A DNA stretch of 64,000 nt from Caballeronia sordidicola (lineage in GTDB: Bacteria > Pseudomonadota > Gammaproteobacteria > Burkholderiales > Burkholderiaceae): assembly GCF_000729995.1 (NCBI RefSeq), contig NZ_JNFG01000033.1:1-64000 (forward strand). Direction: 5' to 3'. Each line of letters opens with the position of its first letter. Position 1 is the stretch's first letter. Made by a program: the position numbers and the translations under genes. The notes under the pieces were generated by a model. The model did not search any database and was not told the origin of the DNA. It saw nothing but the letters and a program-made list of their open reading frames with translations. Below are positions 62,847-64,000 of this stretch, in pieces.

Positions 62847-64000
62847 ATGAATCTATTCCGAGCCCTACTGACGGTCAGCGGCTTCACGCTGCTCTCCCGC
62901 GTGACCGGCCTGATCCGCGAAACGCTGATCGCGCGAGCCTTCGGCGCCAGTCAATTCACCGACGCATTCTACGTCGCCTTCCGCATACCGAACCTGTTGC
63001 GGCGCCTGTCCGCTGAAGGAGCGTTCTCGCAGGCGTTCGTGCCTATCCTTGCCGAGTTCAAGAACACCGAAGGTCACGACGCCACCAAGGCGCTCGTCGA
63101 CGCCATGTCGACCGTGCTTGCCTGGGCGCTGGCAGTTGTCTCGCTGGCAGGGGTGGCGGGTGCATCCTGGGTCGTGTTCGCCGTGGCGTCGGGGCTCGAG
63201 CACGACGGCCGCGCGTTCGGCCTCGCGGTGACCATGACCCAGATCATGTTCCCGTACATCATCTTCATCTCGCTGACATCGCTGGCGTCGGGGGTACTCA
63301 ACACGTACCGGCAGTTTTCCCTGCCCGCGTTCGCGCCCGTGCTGCTCAATGTGTCGTTCATCGCGGCGGCCATCTTCCTCGCGCCGCATCTGAAAGTGCC
63401 GGTCTACGCGCTCGCCTATGCAGTGATCGTGGGTGGGGTGCTGCAGTTTCTTGTGCAACTGCCCGGCCTCAAGAAGATCGACATGATCCCTCGCATCGGC
63501 CTGAATTTCTTTCGGGCGTTGCGGCATCCGGGCGTCAAGCGCGTGCTGATCAAGATGGTCCCCATGACGTTCGGCGTGTCCGTCGCCCAACTGAGCCTGA
63601 TCATCAATACAAACATTGCGTCGCGGCTCGGGGCGGGCGCTGTGTCGTGGATCAATTACTCTGATCGCCTGATGGAATTTCCCACCGCGCTGCTCGGCGC
63701 GGCGTTGGGCACGATCCTGCTGCCGAGTCTCTCGAAGGCGCACGTGGACGCCGATCCGGTCGAATATTCGGCGCTGCTGGACTGGGGTCTGCGTATCACC
63801 TTCCTGATGGCGGCGCCCAGCGGCGTCGCGCTGTTTTTCTTTGCCGTTCCGCTGACCGCCACGCTATTCCACTACGGTAAATTCGATGCGCATTCCGTCG
63901 TCATGGTCGGCCGGGCGTTGTCGGCGTATGGCGTCGGGTTGGTCGGACTGATCCTGATCAAGATCCTCACGCCTGGTTTTTACGCGAAGCAGGACATCAA
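62847..64000 (+). CDS. murJ: Lipid II flippase MurJ (partial, runs off the window)
   Basis: The frame is open from ATG 62847 to the right edge (384 codons; the family is about 510). MNLFRALLTVSGFTLLSRVTG, FGASQFTDAFYVAFRIPN and RRLSAEGAFSQAFVPILAEF are the MviN/MurJ signature, followed by repeated transmembrane helices. It flips lipid II across the inner membrane. TATAAT ends nine bases before the ATG and there is no Shine-Dalgarno, so the leader is very short or absent. The 3' end is outside the window. Confidence 0.94.
   Translation, partial: MNLFRALLTVSGFTLLSRVTGLIRETLIARAFGASQFTDAFYVAFRIPNLLRRLSAEGAFSQAFVPILAEFKNTEGHDATKALVDAMSTVLAWALAVVSLAGVAGASWVVFAVASGLEHDGRAFGLAVTMTQIMFPYIIFISLTSLASGVLNTYRQFSLPAFAPVLLNVSFIAAAIFLAPHLKVPVYALAYAVIVGGVLQFLVQLPGLKKIDMIPRIGLNFFRALRHPGVKRVLIKMVPMTFGVSVAQLSLIINTNIASRLGAGAVSWINYSDRLMEFPTALLGAALGTILLPSLSKAHVDADPVEYSALLDWGLRITFLMAAPSGVALFFFAVPLTATLFHYGKFDAHSVVMVGRALSAYGVGLVGLILIKILTPGFYAKQDI

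Overview
The window is chromosomal DNA from a GC-rich betaproteobacterium of the family Burkholderiaceae, most like Paraburkholderia or Caballeronia. The gene content (DUF3579-argF-argG next to rpsT, a DUF4148 protein, a tol-pal block with YbgF, short minor-pilin operon) and the codon use fit this; the genus is inferred from protein style and was not tested by a search.

Layout. 0.5-10.7 kb: a sugar uptake and oxidation cluster, all on the + strand: IclR regulator, KDGal kinase, KDPGal aldolase, an SDR, an AraFGH ABC transporter, a second SDR of the sugar 1-dehydrogenase type, an SMP-30 lactonase and an aldose epimerase. Together they would import D-galactose and/or L-arabinose and run the oxidative De Ley-Doudoroff route, except that the sugar-acid dehydratase is absent. 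10.9-11.8 kb: pyrF. 12.1-12.8 kb: a TumA/TumE-like toxin-antitoxin pair with a damaged toxin start. 13.0-15.9 kb: mutL-miaA. 16.2-19.8 kb: DedA, a tiny Cys-rich lipoprotein missed by length cut-offs, an NlpD-like LysM/LytM lipoprotein, a tandem SmpA/OmlA lipoprotein, a zinc-ribbon protein and a DUF4148 protein. 19.8-21.8 kb: DUF3293, then an Xre antitoxin and a frameshifted AbiEii-type toxin. 22.0 kb: tRNA-Lys. 22.3-27.9 kb: ybgC-tolQRAB-pal-ybgF on the minus strand. 28-31 kb: an SDR, then a ZTP riboswitch controlling glyA-nrdR. 31.3-34.0 kb: five overlapping type IV minor-pilin genes without pilY1. 34-35.5 kb: three small envelope proteins (YqjD/YqjE/DUF3318 type). 36-40 kb: 1-Cys peroxiredoxin, gcdH with a divergent IclR regulator, an Lrp/AsnC regulator and a flavin reductase. 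40.4-47.9 kb: msrA, DUF72, cyclopropane synthase, pdxH, tcdA, a YbbN-like thioredoxin, pirin and a small secreted protein. 48-55 kb: amiC-tsaE divergent from queG-xerD, then an acyl-CoA ligase/dehydrogenase pair. 55.3-62.4 kb: ybaK, plsY, yajQ, murB, argG, argF, DUF3579 and rpsT. The window ends inside murJ.

Most of the window is core genome. The accessory-looking parts are the two toxin-antitoxin loci, and in both the toxin reading frame is broken while the antitoxin is intact. Other notable signals are four genes (mutL, ybgC, queG, ybaK) whose ATG lies exactly six bases after a -10-like hexamer with no Shine-Dalgarno, which predicts leaderless mRNAs; strong palindromes at IclR-controlled promoters; and short tandem repeats at the 3' ends of araH and the pirin gene. 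I found no IS element, prophage or CRISPR array, and no convincing wholly new multi-gene system.
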